Source: Cupriavidus taiwanensis LMG 19424 (GTDB lineage Bacteria; Pseudomonadota; Gammaproteobacteria; Burkholderiales; Burkholderiaceae). From it: a DNA stretch of 64,000 bases. Position 1 is the first letter of the stretch. Each line of letters opens with the position of its first letter. The stretch spans positions 744,001 to 808,000 of the forward strand of contig NC_010528.1 of the NCBI RefSeq assembly GCF_000069785.1, read 5' to 3'. Under the pieces are notes generated by a model. It had not been told where the DNA came from, did no database searches, and saw nothing but the letters and a program-made list of their open reading frames with translations. Shown here piece after piece: positions 47,676 to 55,520 of the stretch. The position numbers were made by a program, and so were the translations under genes.

Positions 47676-49970
47676 ATGACCCAGTCCTCCTTGCCTGTCC
47701 CTACCGCTACCGCCGCCGATGAACCCTGGCAGGCTGAAGCCGGATCGTGGCTCCGACCCGGCGAGACTGTCCTGGCCGGACTGGCGCTGGACCTCGATGC
47801 GAGGCTGCATTTTACCCAAGGGTGGCTGGTTGTGACGGACCAGCGCATCGTTGCCCACGCCCCCGGCGAAAAAATTGTGCGGGAATGGAACATCGCCCCG
47901 GCGCTGCGCCTGTCGCATACCGACCACGCCGGGGTGGGGACGCTGGAACTGAGCGGACCGGCGGGCCGGCTCGCCACCTGGCGATATACGCTTGGTTACA
48001 ATCCGGCGGCCTTGCGGCTGGCGGACCAGTTCGAGGCCCAGCGCGACGCCGCCGCCTCGCGCCCGGCGTCCGGTGGGGGCGAGGTGTTGTGCCCGACGTG
48101 CAAGGCGCCGCTGCCGCCGGACGAGGAACAGTGTCCCCAATGCAGCCGCGAACTGGAGACGCCGCCTTCAACCTGGGCGCTGCTGCGCCTGTGGCGCTTC
48201 GCCCGGCCATACCGCTGGCAACTGCTCGGCGGCTTCCTCCTGACCCTGTTGTCGACCGCCGCCACGCTGGTGCCGCCGTACCTGACCATGCCGCTGATGG
48301 ACAAGGTACTGATCCCGTTCCAGAACGGCGTGCCGATCGACTATGGCCTGGTGCGCCTGTACCTGGCCGGGCTGCTCGGGGCGGCGCTGGTGGCGTGGTC
48401 GCTGGGCTGGGCGCGTACGTATTTGCTGGCGCGGGTATCCGAGCGCATCGGCGCCGACCTGCGCACGACCACGTATGAACACTTGCTGAAGCTGTCGCTG
48501 GAGTATTTCGGCGGCAAGCGCACCGGCGACCTGATGGCGCGCATCGGCTCGGAAAGCGACCGCATCTGCGTGTTCCTGTCGCTGCACCTGCTGGACTTCG
48601 CGACCGACGTGCTGATGATCCTGATGACGGCGGTGATCCTGGTCTCGATCAACCCGTGGCTCGCGCTGGTGACGCTGGTGCCGTTGCCGTTTATCGCGTG
48701 GATGATCCACCTGGTGCGCGACCGCCTGCGTCATGGCTTCGAGAAGATCGACCGGATCTGGTCGGAAATCACCAACGTGCTGGCCGACACCATCCCCGGC
48801 ATCCGCGTGGTCAAGGCGTTCGCCCAGGAAAAGCGCGAAGTCACGCGCTTCCGCGAAGCCAACAAGCACAACCTGGCGATCAACGACCGCGTCAACGCGG
48901 TGTGGTCGCTGTTCACGCCGACGGTGACGCTGCTGACCGAGATCGGGCTGCTGATCGTGTGGGTGTTCGGCATCTGGCAGGTGTCGCACAGTGCCATCAC
49001 GGTGGGCGTGCTGGTGGCGTTCCTGACCTATATCAGCCGCTTCTATACGCGGCTGGATTCGATGAGCCGCATCGTCTCGGTGACGCAGAAGGCCGCCGCC
49101 GGAGCCAAGCGCATCTTCGACATCCTCGACCATGTGTCGAGCGTGCCCGAGCCGGCGCGGCCGGCGCGGCTGGACCGGGTCGAGGGCGCGATCGACATGA
49201 GCGACCTGGGCTTCCGCTACGGCAACCGCGCGGTGATCCGCGGGCTGAACCTGTCGATCGCACCGGGCGAGATGATCGGCCTGGTCGGCCACAGCGGCTC
49301 GGGCAAGAGCACGCTGGTCAACCTGATCTGCCGCTTCTACGATGTCTCGGAGGGTGCGATCCGGGTCGACGGGGTCGATATCCGCTCGCTGCCGGTATCG
49401 GAGTACCGCCGCCATATCGGCCTGGTGCTGCAGGAGCCGTTCCTGTTCTTCGGCACGATTGCCGACAACATCGCCTATGGCAAGCCTGATGCCACGCGCG
49501 AAGAGATCATCGCCGCGGCGCGTGCCGCCCATGCGCACGAGTTCATCCTGCGGCTGCCGCACGGCTATGACTCGCTGGTCGGCGAGCGCGGCCAGGCGCT
49601 GTCGGGTGGCGAGCGCCAGCGCATCTCGATTGCGCGCGCGCTGCTGATCAACCCCCGCATCCTGATCATGGACGAGGCCACCTCGTCGGTCGACACCGCC
49701 ACCGAGAAGGAAATCCAGAAGGCGCTCGACAACCTGGTGCAAGGCCGTACCACCATTGCCATCGCGCACCGCCTGTCGACGCTGCGCAAGGCCGACCGGC
49801 TGGTGGTGATGGACCGCGGCCAGATCGTCGAAGTGGGCAGCCACGACGAGCTGCTGCTGCGCGAAGGCGCGTACTACAAGCTTTACCAGGCGCAGGCGCG
49901 CAATGTCGACACCGAAGACGACGATGCCGAAGCGCCCATCCAGATTCCCGAAACCGCCCATGCCCAATGA
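47676..49970 (+). CDS. ABC exporter-type protein of the cyanophycin locus, with N-terminal PH-like and zinc-ribbon extension
   Basis: This is a 764-residue fused permease-ATPase. Residues ~20-120 form a beta-rich domain (ARLHFTQGWLVVTDQRIVAHA...REWNIAPALRLSHTDHAGVG) that reads like a bacterial PH domain. Residues 139-156 carry a zinc ribbon (Cys139-x2-Cys142, Cys153-x2-Cys156). An ABC type-1 exporter domain follows (~180-480), then the ATPase with Walker A GHSGSGKST, signature LSGGERQR and Walker B ILIMDEATSS. This long cytosolic extension is unusual for exporters. The position opposite cphA-cphA' and the overlapping DUF1854 gene fit what is annotated in Burkholderiales as a cyanophycin metabolism-associated ABC transporter. 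The substrate is unknown. Confidence 0.88.
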   Translation: MTQSSLPVPTATAADEPWQAEAGSWLRPGETVLAGLALDLDARLHFTQGWLVVTDQRIVAHAPGEKIVREWNIAPALRLSHTDHAGVGTLELSGPAGRLATWRYTLGYNPAALRLADQFEAQRDAAASRPASGGGEVLCPTCKAPLPPDEEQCPQCSRELETPPSTWALLRLWRFARPYRWQLLGGFLLTLLSTAATLVPPYLTMPLMDKVLIPFQNGVPIDYGLVRLYLAGLLGAALVAWSLGWARTYLLARVSERIGADLRTTTYEHLLKLSLEYFGGKRTGDLMARIGSESDRICVFLSLHLLDFATDVLMILMTAVILVSINPWLALVTLVPLPFIAWMIHLVRDRLRHGFEKIDRIWSEITNVLADTIPGIRVVKAFAQEKREVTRFREANKHNLAINDRVNAVWSLFTPTVTLLTEIGLLIVWVFGIWQVSHSAITVGVLVAFLTYISRFYTRLDSMSRIVSVTQKAAAGAKRIFDILDHVSSVPEPARPARLDRVEGAIDMSDLGFRYGNRAVIRGLNLSIAPGEMIGLVGHSGSGKSTLVNLICRFYDVSEGAIRVDGVDIRSLPVSEYRRHIGLVLQEPFLFFGTIADNIAYGKPDATREEIIAAARAAHAHEFILRLPHGYDSLVGERGQALSGGERQRISIARALLINPRILIMDEATSSVDTATEKEIQKALDNLVQGRTTIAIAHRLSTLRKADRLVVMDRGQIVEVGSHDELLLREGAYYKLYQAQARNVDTEDDDAEAPIQIPETAHAQ

Positions 49971-50454
49971 CATCGCCGCCGCCGCGCGGGCCCCTGTATT
50001 CACGCTGGACCGCAATCCGTTCGGCCGCCTGGTGCTGATCGCCGAGGATGGCACCGTCCATGAAGGCGTGGTGCCGGTGCGCGCTTTCCCGATCTCGGCG
50101 CCGCAGGGCGGCATCGGCATGATGAGTGCCGACGGGCATGAGGTGGTATGGATTCCGCGGTTGGAAGATCTGCCGGTCGCCGAGCGCGACATGATCGAGG
50201 CGGAGCTGGCCTCGCGCGAGTTCATGCCGGAAATCGAGCGTATCGTCAGTGTGTCGACCTACGCCACGCCCAGCGTGTGGACGGTGAAGACCGACCGCGG
50301 CCAGACCGACCTGGTGCTGCGCGGCGAAGAGGCGATCCGGCGCCTGGCCGGCAGTACGCTGCTGATCTCGGACACGCACGGCATCCACTACCTGATCCGC
50401 GACCTGATGGCGCTGGACAAGCACAGCCGCAAGATACTCGACCGCTTCCTATGA
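49960..50454 (+). CDS. DUF1854 protein of the cyanophycin locus
   Basis: This small cytosolic protein has 164 residues. The family core is visible in FTLDRNPFGRLVLIAEDGTVHEGVVPVRAFPISAP, EVVWIPRLEDLPVAERDMIEAELASREFMPEIERI and TDLVLRGEEAIRRL, which match DUF1854 (PF08909). ATG 49960 overlaps the end of the ABC gene by 11 nt, so synthesis of the two is coupled; an ATG 12 codons earlier is an alternative. It probably works with the ABC protein. The biochemical role is unknown. Confidence 0.85.
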   Translation: MPNDIAAAARAPVFTLDRNPFGRLVLIAEDGTVHEGVVPVRAFPISAPQGGIGMMSADGHEVVWIPRLEDLPVAERDMIEAELASREFMPEIERIVSVSTYATPSVWTVKTDRGQTDLVLRGEEAIRRLAGSTLLISDTHGIHYLIRDLMALDKHSRKILDRFL

Positions 50455-50506
50455 GAGGCAGGGCGCGGCAGCCTGGCCACCGCGCTCGCCAGGCGCCGCC
50501 GGGAGG

Positions 50507-50908
50507 TCAGTGCAGCAACTCGGACGAATCGTCCTCGTCGTCCCAGTCGTCGTGCATCACCGGCACATCGGGCGCCATGTCGAATACCATCGAGTGATAG
50601 CGCACGCTGAACCACTCGCGGAACATCTTCAGCGATAGTTCCTCGGGCCATGACGAGTCGTCGAACCATTCGCCGAGCATGAATTCGAAGAATTCCTGCC
50701 AGCGCTTCTCGACCCAGCGCACGGCGTTCTCGTGCGTGTCAGCCAGTTCCTCGGGCAGCAGGAATACGCTCTGGTCTTCGCGCACCTGCTCCAGCGTGAG
50801 GCCGGCCACGGGCTGGGGATCGACTGCCTGGATCCACTCCAGGAACGGTTGTTCCGGGACCAGGGCGATCATGGAGCGGTTGATGGTGAAGCGGGGATGG
50901 TCGGACAT
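50507..50908 (-). CDS. Conserved hypothetical acidic protein
   Basis: This 133-residue cytosolic protein (MSDHPRFTINRSMIALVPEQPFLEWIQAVD) is rich in Trp, Phe and acidic residues and ends in a strongly acidic tail (HDDWDDEDDSSELL). I do not recognise a domain. ATG 50908 was preferred; an in-frame ATG at 50977 would add 23 residues. It is convergent with the DUF1854 gene, 52 bp apart. Conservation is suggested by its balanced composition but cannot be tested here. Confidence 0.65.
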   Translation of the reverse strand: MSDHPRFTINRSMIALVPEQPFLEWIQAVDPQPVAGLTLEQVREDQSVFLLPEELADTHENAVRWVEKRWQEFFEFMLGEWFDDSSWPEELSLKMFREWFSVRYHSMVFDMAPDVPVMHDDWDDEDDSSELLH

Positions 50909-51007
50909 CGCGAAAGCCTTGAAGGACTGCAGCGGGCTATTGTAGTCCTTCGGTTCCCGGATGTAGCGATGAACCATGCCTGCGTCACATCCCGGCCGCG
51001 CTCGCGG

Positions 51008-52024
51008 TTACTGGTAGTCCAGCGTAAATACCATCGAACTGGTGACGGTACCCGGCGACGGGGTGCCGCCGAGGCTGGCATAGCGGGCGCCGAAACGATA
51101 GGTGGCGGGTACGTTGGCCTGGATGCTGCCCATGGCATTGCGCACCTGCAGCGGTACCGGCGCGGTGCCGCTGGCATTCATGATCTGCACGCCCGCGCCG
51201 CTCGCCGCGCCGGCAGTCCCGGCATTGCTCAGGCCCAGGATGCCGGCCGGGGCCGACATCACTGGCGTGCCGGCGGCACCGTCCAGCGTGATGCCGACGA
51301 TGGCTGCGCTGTTGCAATTCAGCTGGATGGCGAACGGCGTGTTGCCGCCGGAGCCTTGCGTGGCGAGCGTCCTGGCGCTGATCGCCGGCAGGCTGACTGT
51401 GGTGGGAGAGAGGACATGGCAGGAAATTTCGCGTGTTGCGATCGTGCCGGAAATGCCGATGTAGTTATTGCCTGCGCCACCCAGCGCACCGTCCCGAGAG
51501 CCGTTATACACCCCGAAGCCAAAGATGGTCTGGGAGGGGTCGAGGCTGCCAGACGCAATCGGGCCGGTTTTGACGAATTCGATGGTGACGGAAACCGAAT
51601 AGGTCATGTCGGCGTTGAGGTAGCCCAGGTTGGCCGAGCGGGTGTCGCACCAGATGGTCGAAGCATTGGTGACCGGCTGGCCGGCCGCATTGCGCAGGCG
51701 AATCCCGACGCCCGCGACACCGGTGGAGTAAACGCCTGGCATCACTTCGGTGCCTGAGCCGTAGTAGCACGAGATGATGGGCGCGCCAGGCACCACCCAG
51801 GGCGCCACGTTGGCGCAGCTGCCGCTGAACTGGTAGCTGCGCACCGTGCCGGGAATCGTGCTGCCGACGGTAAGGTTCACCGCTACCGCCATGCTGTCGA
51901 GAGTCTGCAGAATGGGCATCGCCGGCGTGGCAGTGCAATTTGCATGGGCGAGGTGCGGTGCTGCCAGGCACGCTATCACGACCAGCCAGCGACGCACGAG
52001 ATGGAAGAATTGTGTTCTGTTCAT
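51008..52024 (-). CDS. Exported fimbrial subunit/adhesin-like protein (orphan)
   Basis: This is a 338-residue secreted protein. The signal peptide RRWLVVIACLAAPHLAHA is followed by NCTATPAMP. It has two parts: an N-terminal ~190-residue domain rich in Gly, Ser, Thr and Cys, and a C-terminal pilin-like domain. The pilin-like part runs from about REISCHVLSPTTVSLPAIS, with paired cysteines (ISCHV ... LNCNSAAI) and the classical end pattern YRFGARYASLGG...VTSSMVFTLDY of type 1 (chaperone-usher) fimbrial subunits. The layout resembles a FimH-like tip adhesin. No chaperone or usher gene is in the window. Its composition is less GC-rich than the flanking core genes. Confidence 0.78.
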   Translation of the reverse strand: MNRTQFFHLVRRWLVVIACLAAPHLAHANCTATPAMPILQTLDSMAVAVNLTVGSTIPGTVRSYQFSGSCANVAPWVVPGAPIISCYYGSGTEVMPGVYSTGVAGVGIRLRNAAGQPVTNASTIWCDTRSANLGYLNADMTYSVSVTIEFVKTGPIASGSLDPSQTIFGFGVYNGSRDGALGGAGNNYIGISGTIATREISCHVLSPTTVSLPAISARTLATQGSGGNTPFAIQLNCNSAAIVGITLDGAAGTPVMSAPAGILGLSNAGTAGAASGAGVQIMNASGTAPVPLQVRNAMGSIQANVPATYRFGARYASLGGTPSPGTVTSSMVFTLDYQ

Positions 52025-52204
52025 AACAGGGGTCAAGGATGTGGCTGCCTCGCGCAACGCCGCGGCGCGCTGGAGCCAGCCAATGACAACCAGCGGCATG
52101 CCAGTCAAGATTCCTTGCTACGATAGGACCCGCACGCTCGTGAATCGATAAGGCTTGGCCTATTTTGGGTTGGGAAATTTTCCCGTTCGCTGACCGGCGC
52201 ACCA

Positions 52205-52239
52205 AAGAAAAAGCCCTCGGCCGGGTGGGCGAGGGCTTG
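52205..52239 (-). terminator. Strong Rho-independent terminator (minus strand)
   Basis: Read on the minus strand, the stem AAGCCCTCG / CGAGGGCTT is followed by TTTTCTTT. It lies 120 nt downstream of the tmRNA terminator and does not belong to any recognised gene. Confidence 0.75.
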
Positions 52240-52320
52240 AAGTGGCAGCGGGCGAGTCGCGGATCGCCCGCATTGCATCTTGGGCCTGTGTGGCAGGTCC
52301 GGCATCCCCAAATCTGGGGA
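52205..52320 (-). ncRNA. Candidate structured small RNA downstream of ssrA
   Basis: On the minus strand, about 115 nt between the tmRNA terminator and the terminator at 52205-52239 fold into successive hairpins: ATCCCCA / TGGGGAT, CCTG-CCACA-CAGG and GGGCGA...TCGCCC, ending in the terminator stem. No promoter is evident, so it might be a processed read-through of tmRNA. The call is speculative. Confidence 0.3.
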
Positions 52321-52330
52321 TGTTGTTTTT
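52303..52330 (+). terminator. Plus-strand terminator-like hairpin
   Basis: CATCCCCA / TGGGGATG with a short loop is followed by GTTGTTTTTT. No plus-strand gene that it would serve is evident. Confidence 0.4.
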
Positions 52331-52360
52331 TCCGCGGCTGTGCCTCTGCCGCCGGGCAAA

Positions 52361-52394
52361 GAAAAACCCGCGCAGCCTGAGCTGTCGCGGGTTT
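52361..52394 (-). terminator. Rho-independent terminator of tmRNA
   Basis: On the minus strand, the stem AAACCCGCG / CGCGGGTTT is followed by TTCTTT, 33 nt after the tmRNA 3' end. Confidence 0.85.
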
Positions 52395-52427
52395 CTGGTC
52401 CTGCTGGTGCTGCATCGGACTGAATAC

Positions 52428-52786
52428 TGGTGGAGCCGGCGGGAATCGAACCCGCGTCCGCAAGCCCTCCACAGAGAGTTCTACATACTTAGTTCTGTCA
52501 TTTGATTTAACCGGCGCATCGCGGACGAACACGCTCTACGACGGCGAGTCACTAGGTTTTCGTCCCCGGCTTCGTGACCCTTCCGGAGCTTATCTGACGT
52601 AAATGACCTCGCGTGGTCTTGCGACCCTAGCCCGTCAGCGAGCCAGTGCGAGGACGGCGGCCCTTAGGCTGCCAGTGCGTAACGTTCGTCGTTAGCAGTT
52701 ATTGCATTCCCATTGATTAACGAGGTGACGGGTCCTCGGTATGCCCTCCACTGCTTTGTAACCCACGTCGAAACCAGGTCGGCCCC
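52428..52786 (-). ncRNA. ssrA: Transfer-messenger RNA (tmRNA)
   Basis: This 359-nt RNA rescues stalled ribosomes. The 5' end GGGGCCGACCTGGTTTCGAC and the 3' end with T-arm GGTTCGATTCCCGCC then GGCTCCACCA are present, and the two ends pair as the tRNA-like acceptor stem. The internal reading frame encodes the proteolysis tag ANDERYALAA (minus strand, 52696 down to 52667, stop TAA at 52666-52664), the tag typical of Burkholderiaceae. It has a terminator downstream. Confidence 0.95.
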
Positions 52787-52871
52787 AGTGAGGAAGCTGG
52801 ATTGTACCCGGTTGGACGCAAGCTGTCTTGGGGAGTTCCAGGGCGTGCCCCCGGATACTGCCAGCGCACTT

Positions 52872-53561
52872 TCAGGCGACCGCGGCGGGCACCAGCAGCG
52901 GGATCAGCTCTGACGGGTGGCGGATCAGGTGGTCCGCGCCCCAGGCCTCGGGCGGCTCCCCTTCGCCGCAGTAGCCATAGGCGGCGGTCACGGTGACCAT
53001 GCCGGCGGCCTTGCCGGCCTGGATGTCGCGCAGGTCGTCGCCGACATAGACGCAGCGGCGCGGGTCGACGCCGGCACTCGCGGCGGCATGCAGCAGCGGG
53101 GCGGGGTGCGGCTTGGCGTGCGGCGTGGTGTCGCCGCTGACCACGGCACTGGCGCGGGGCGCCAGCCCGATCGCGGCGACCAGCGGCACCGTGAAGCGCG
53201 CGATCTTGTTGGTCACGATCCCCCACGGGATGCCTGCGGCCTCGAGCGCGGCCAGTACCTGCGGCATGCCGTCGAACAGGCGGGTGTGAACCGCGATGTC
53301 GGCCTCGTAGTAATCCAGGAAGGTATCGCGCAGCGCAGGAAACTCCGCATCTTCCGGCCGCAGGCCGAAGGCGGCGCCCAGCAATCCGCGCGCGCCGTGT
53401 GATGCCACCGGACGCAGCTTGTCGTAAGCCACCGGCGGGCGGCCGCGTTCGATGACCAGCCGGTTCGCCGCCGCGGCCAGGTCCGGCGCGGTGTCGGCAA
53501 GGGTGCCGTCGAGGTCGAAGAAGACGCCTGCGAACCCTGCGGATGCGAACCCCGCGCTCAT
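52872..53561 (-). CDS. gph: Phosphoglycolate phosphatase (HAD family)
   Basis: This 229-residue HAD-superfamily hydrolase has the nucleophile motif [11 protein letters not shown], motif II IVTNK, motif III lysine in [11 protein letters not shown] and motif [13 protein letters not shown], all in register for the Gph subgroup. It dephosphorylates 2-phosphoglycolate from DNA repair or oxygenase side reactions; in an autotrophic relative it would also serve the Calvin cycle. The ATG overlaps the ubiG stop (ATGA), so it is translationally coupled to ubiG. Confidence 0.92.
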   Translation of the reverse strand: MSAGFASAGFAGVFFDLDGTLADTAPDLAAAANRLVIERGRPPVAYDKLRPVASHGARGLLGAAFGLRPEDAEFPALRDTFLDYYEADIAVHTRLFDGMPQVLAALEAAGIPWGIVTNKIARFTVPLVAAIGLAPRASAVVSGDTTPHAKPHPAPLLHAAASAGVDPRRCVYVGDDLRDIQAGKAAGMVTVTAAYGYCGEGEPPEAWGADHLIRHPSELIPLLVPAAVA

Positions 53562-54316
53562 GCCGCCACCCGGCGGAACGCCATCAGGTAATTCACATCG
53601 GTGTCGCGGCCCAGCGTATAGACCTGCGACAGCGGGTTGTAGGTCATGCCCCGCATCTCGATCAGGTCGAGTCCGGCCTGGCGCGCGAAGCGGGCCAGTT
53701 CGGCGGGCGTGATGAATTTCTCGTAGTCGTGGGTGCCGCGCGGCAGCATGTTGAGCACGTATTCGGCGCCGACGATGGCGAGCAGGTAGGCCTTCAGGTT
53801 GCGGTTGATGGTCGAGAAGAACACATGGCCGCCCGGACGGACCAGCGTCGCGCACGCGTGCACGATCGAAGCCGGGTCCGGCACGTGTTCCAGCATCTCC
53901 ATGCAAGTGACCACATCCACGCTGGCCGGCTCGCGCGCGGCCAGCGCTTCGGCGGCGATCTCCTCGTAGGTCACGGCAACGCCGGACTCGAGGCTGTGCA
54001 GGTCGGCCACCTTCAGCGCCTTGCTGGAGAGATCGATGCCGCGCACGGTGGCGCCGAGGCGCGCCATGCTCTCGGACAGGATGCCGCCGCCGCAGCCCAC
54101 GTCGACCACCCGCTTGCCCGCCAGTGCGGCGATGCCATCGATCCAGCCCAGGCGCAGCGGGTTCAGTTCATGCAGCGGCTTGAACTCGCTCTGCGGATCC
54201 CACCAGCGGTGGGCCAGTTCGCTGAACTTGTCGATTTCCTTGGGGTCGGCATTCCGGCGCGGCGGTTGCTGGCTGGCGGCGTCGGCTGCGTGGAGGGTGT
54301 GCGATTGCAACGTCAT
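53558..54316 (-). CDS. ubiG: Ubiquinone biosynthesis O-methyltransferase
   Basis: This 252-residue SAM-dependent methyltransferase performs both O-methylations of ubiquinone synthesis. It has N-terminal [30 protein letters not shown], characteristic of UbiG, SAM motif [14 protein letters not shown] and the later [11 protein letters not shown], plus the membrane-interaction region [26 protein letters not shown] 54316 is the family start; a longer frame upstream is not conserved-looking. Order ompA - ubiG - gph is on the minus strand, with an ompA terminator between ompA and ubiG. Confidence 0.95.
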   Translation of the reverse strand: MTLQSHTLHAADAASQQPPRRNADPKEIDKFSELAHRWWDPQSEFKPLHELNPLRLGWIDGIAALAGKRVVDVGCGGGILSESMARLGATVRGIDLSSKALKVADLHSLESGVAVTYEEIAAEALAAREPASVDVVTCMEMLEHVPDPASIVHACATLVRPGGHVFFSTINRNLKAYLLAIVGAEYVLNMLPRGTHDYEKFITPAELARFARQAGLDLIEMRGMTYNPLSQVYTLGRDTDVNYLMAFRRVAA

Positions 54317-54382
54317 CGTATGCGGGTCCGGCGGCGCTGGCCGCGGCGGGTGATGGAAGGAGACAGTCCGGGCAACTGTACC

Positions 54383-54412
54383 AAAAAAAAAGCCCAGCTT
54401 GCGCTGGGCTTC
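54383..54412 (-). terminator. Rho-independent terminator of ompA
   Basis: On the minus strand, AGCCCAGC / GCTGGGCT forms a stem with a short loop and is followed by TTTTTTTTT, about 20 nt past the ompA stop. Confidence 0.9.
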
Positions 54413-54432
54413 TTGGATCGGAAGAGCTCCGA

Positions 54433-55086
54433 TTAACGTGCGCTGCGGGTGCCGACCACTTCGACTTCCACGCGGCGGTTCGGCTGCTGGCAGGCGATCT
54501 GCGACTTGCGGTTGCCCTTGCACGACTTCGGGTCGACCTTCAGCTGGCGCTTGCCCTTGCCTTCGGTGTAGACGCGGTTGGCTTCAACGCCCTTGCTCAC
54601 CAGGTAAGCCTTGACCGATTCAGCGCGGCGGATCGACAGGCGATCGTTGTACTTGTCCGAGCCGAACGAGTCGGTGTGGCCAACGGCGATGATGACTTCC
54701 AGGGTGATGCCTTGCAGCTTCGACACCAGGTCGTCCAGCTTGGCCTTGCCTTCGGGCTTCAGCACAGCCTTGTCGAAGTCGAACAGGGTGTCAGCAGCGA
54801 AAGTGACCTTCTCGCTCGAAACCACCGGAGGAGCCACCGGAGCCGGAGCCGGAGCGGCCACAGCCGGAGCCAGGGCGCCGTCGCACAGCGCGTTGGCCGT
54901 GGCCGGGGTCCAGGAGCTGTCGCGCCAGCAGAGCTCGTTCGTGCCATTCTTCCACACGTACTCGCTCGTACCGTTGCCCCAGTTGTCGTTCACTGCCTTC
55001 TTTTCATAAGGGACGGACTGAGCTTGAGCGGATGCAGCCATTACTGCGGTAGCTGCAACGAGCGCGAGCTTGGCAAATTTTTTCAT
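54433..55086 (-). CDS. ompA: OmpA-family outer membrane protein
   Basis: This 217-residue protein has a signal peptide ([23 protein letters not shown]), a short N-terminal part with two cysteines ([17 protein letters not shown]), a Pro/Ala/Val linker and a C-terminal OmpA peptidoglycan-binding domain (~95-210). The domain has [49 protein letters not shown] and the final [11 protein letters not shown]. It lacks the eight-stranded barrel of E. coli OmpA, so it is the small OmpA type that tethers envelope to peptidoglycan. Strong AGGAGA start; the promoter lies in the AT-rich region upstream. Confidence 0.93.
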   Translation of the reverse strand: MKKFAKLALVAATAVMAASAQAQSVPYEKKAVNDNWGNGTSEYVWKNGTNELCWRDSSWTPATANALCDGALAPAVAAPAPAPVAPPVVSSEKVTFAADTLFDFDKAVLKPEGKAKLDDLVSKLQGITLEVIIAVGHTDSFGSDKYNDRLSIRRAESVKAYLVSKGVEANRVYTEGKGKRQLKVDPKSCKGNRKSQIACQQPNRRVEVEVVGTRSAR

Positions 55087-55520
55087 ATTTCTCCTCTCAG
55101 GATGAGATCACCGCAGGGTTACTGCGAGCAAATGGACGAAAACAAGTCATACATTCTTCGGAGTATAACATTCTCGATGTGGTGGATGCTCCACTTCGAA
55201 CAATGTCTGGCTCTTCGCTGGGGAATTGTGCCACAAGGGTCGTTTCCTAAGAAGTAAATATATTCGATTCGCCGCACGGGTTTTGGGCCTGTGGTGTTTG
55301 TGCAACATGGGTCTTGTGTCGCCCGCAAAGCCTTGTGGCATCAGGGATTCCGGGTTTCAGTGCTGCCCTCGGAGGGGCGCTGCGGGGCCTGTCCGGGGAG
55401 CGGCGGGCAGGGGTTGCCGGCATGTTAGAATGGCACGTTGGCCAGCCGTCAGGCGCCCCTCGGCGCCGCGTGCCAAAGGCCCTGCCATTTGCTTAAACCT
55501 GCCGCATAAACCACGCCGCA
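55087..55520. promoter_or_regulatory. Divergent ompA-gyrA intergenic region
   Basis: This is a 434-bp gap without a supported gene. The part near ompA (55120-55270) is AT-rich. On the minus strand TATACT (55167-55162) is a good -10 for ompA, implying a leader of about 70 nt. On the plus strand TAGAAT (55426-55431) is a plausible -10 for gyrA. Neither has an ideal -35. Confidence 0.5.

Noticed and set aside
51000..52460. Direct repeat of the tmRNA 3' end that would define an integrated island
   Set aside because: I looked for a second copy of the GGTTCGATTCCCGCC-type sequence on the fimbrial side and did not find one within the window.
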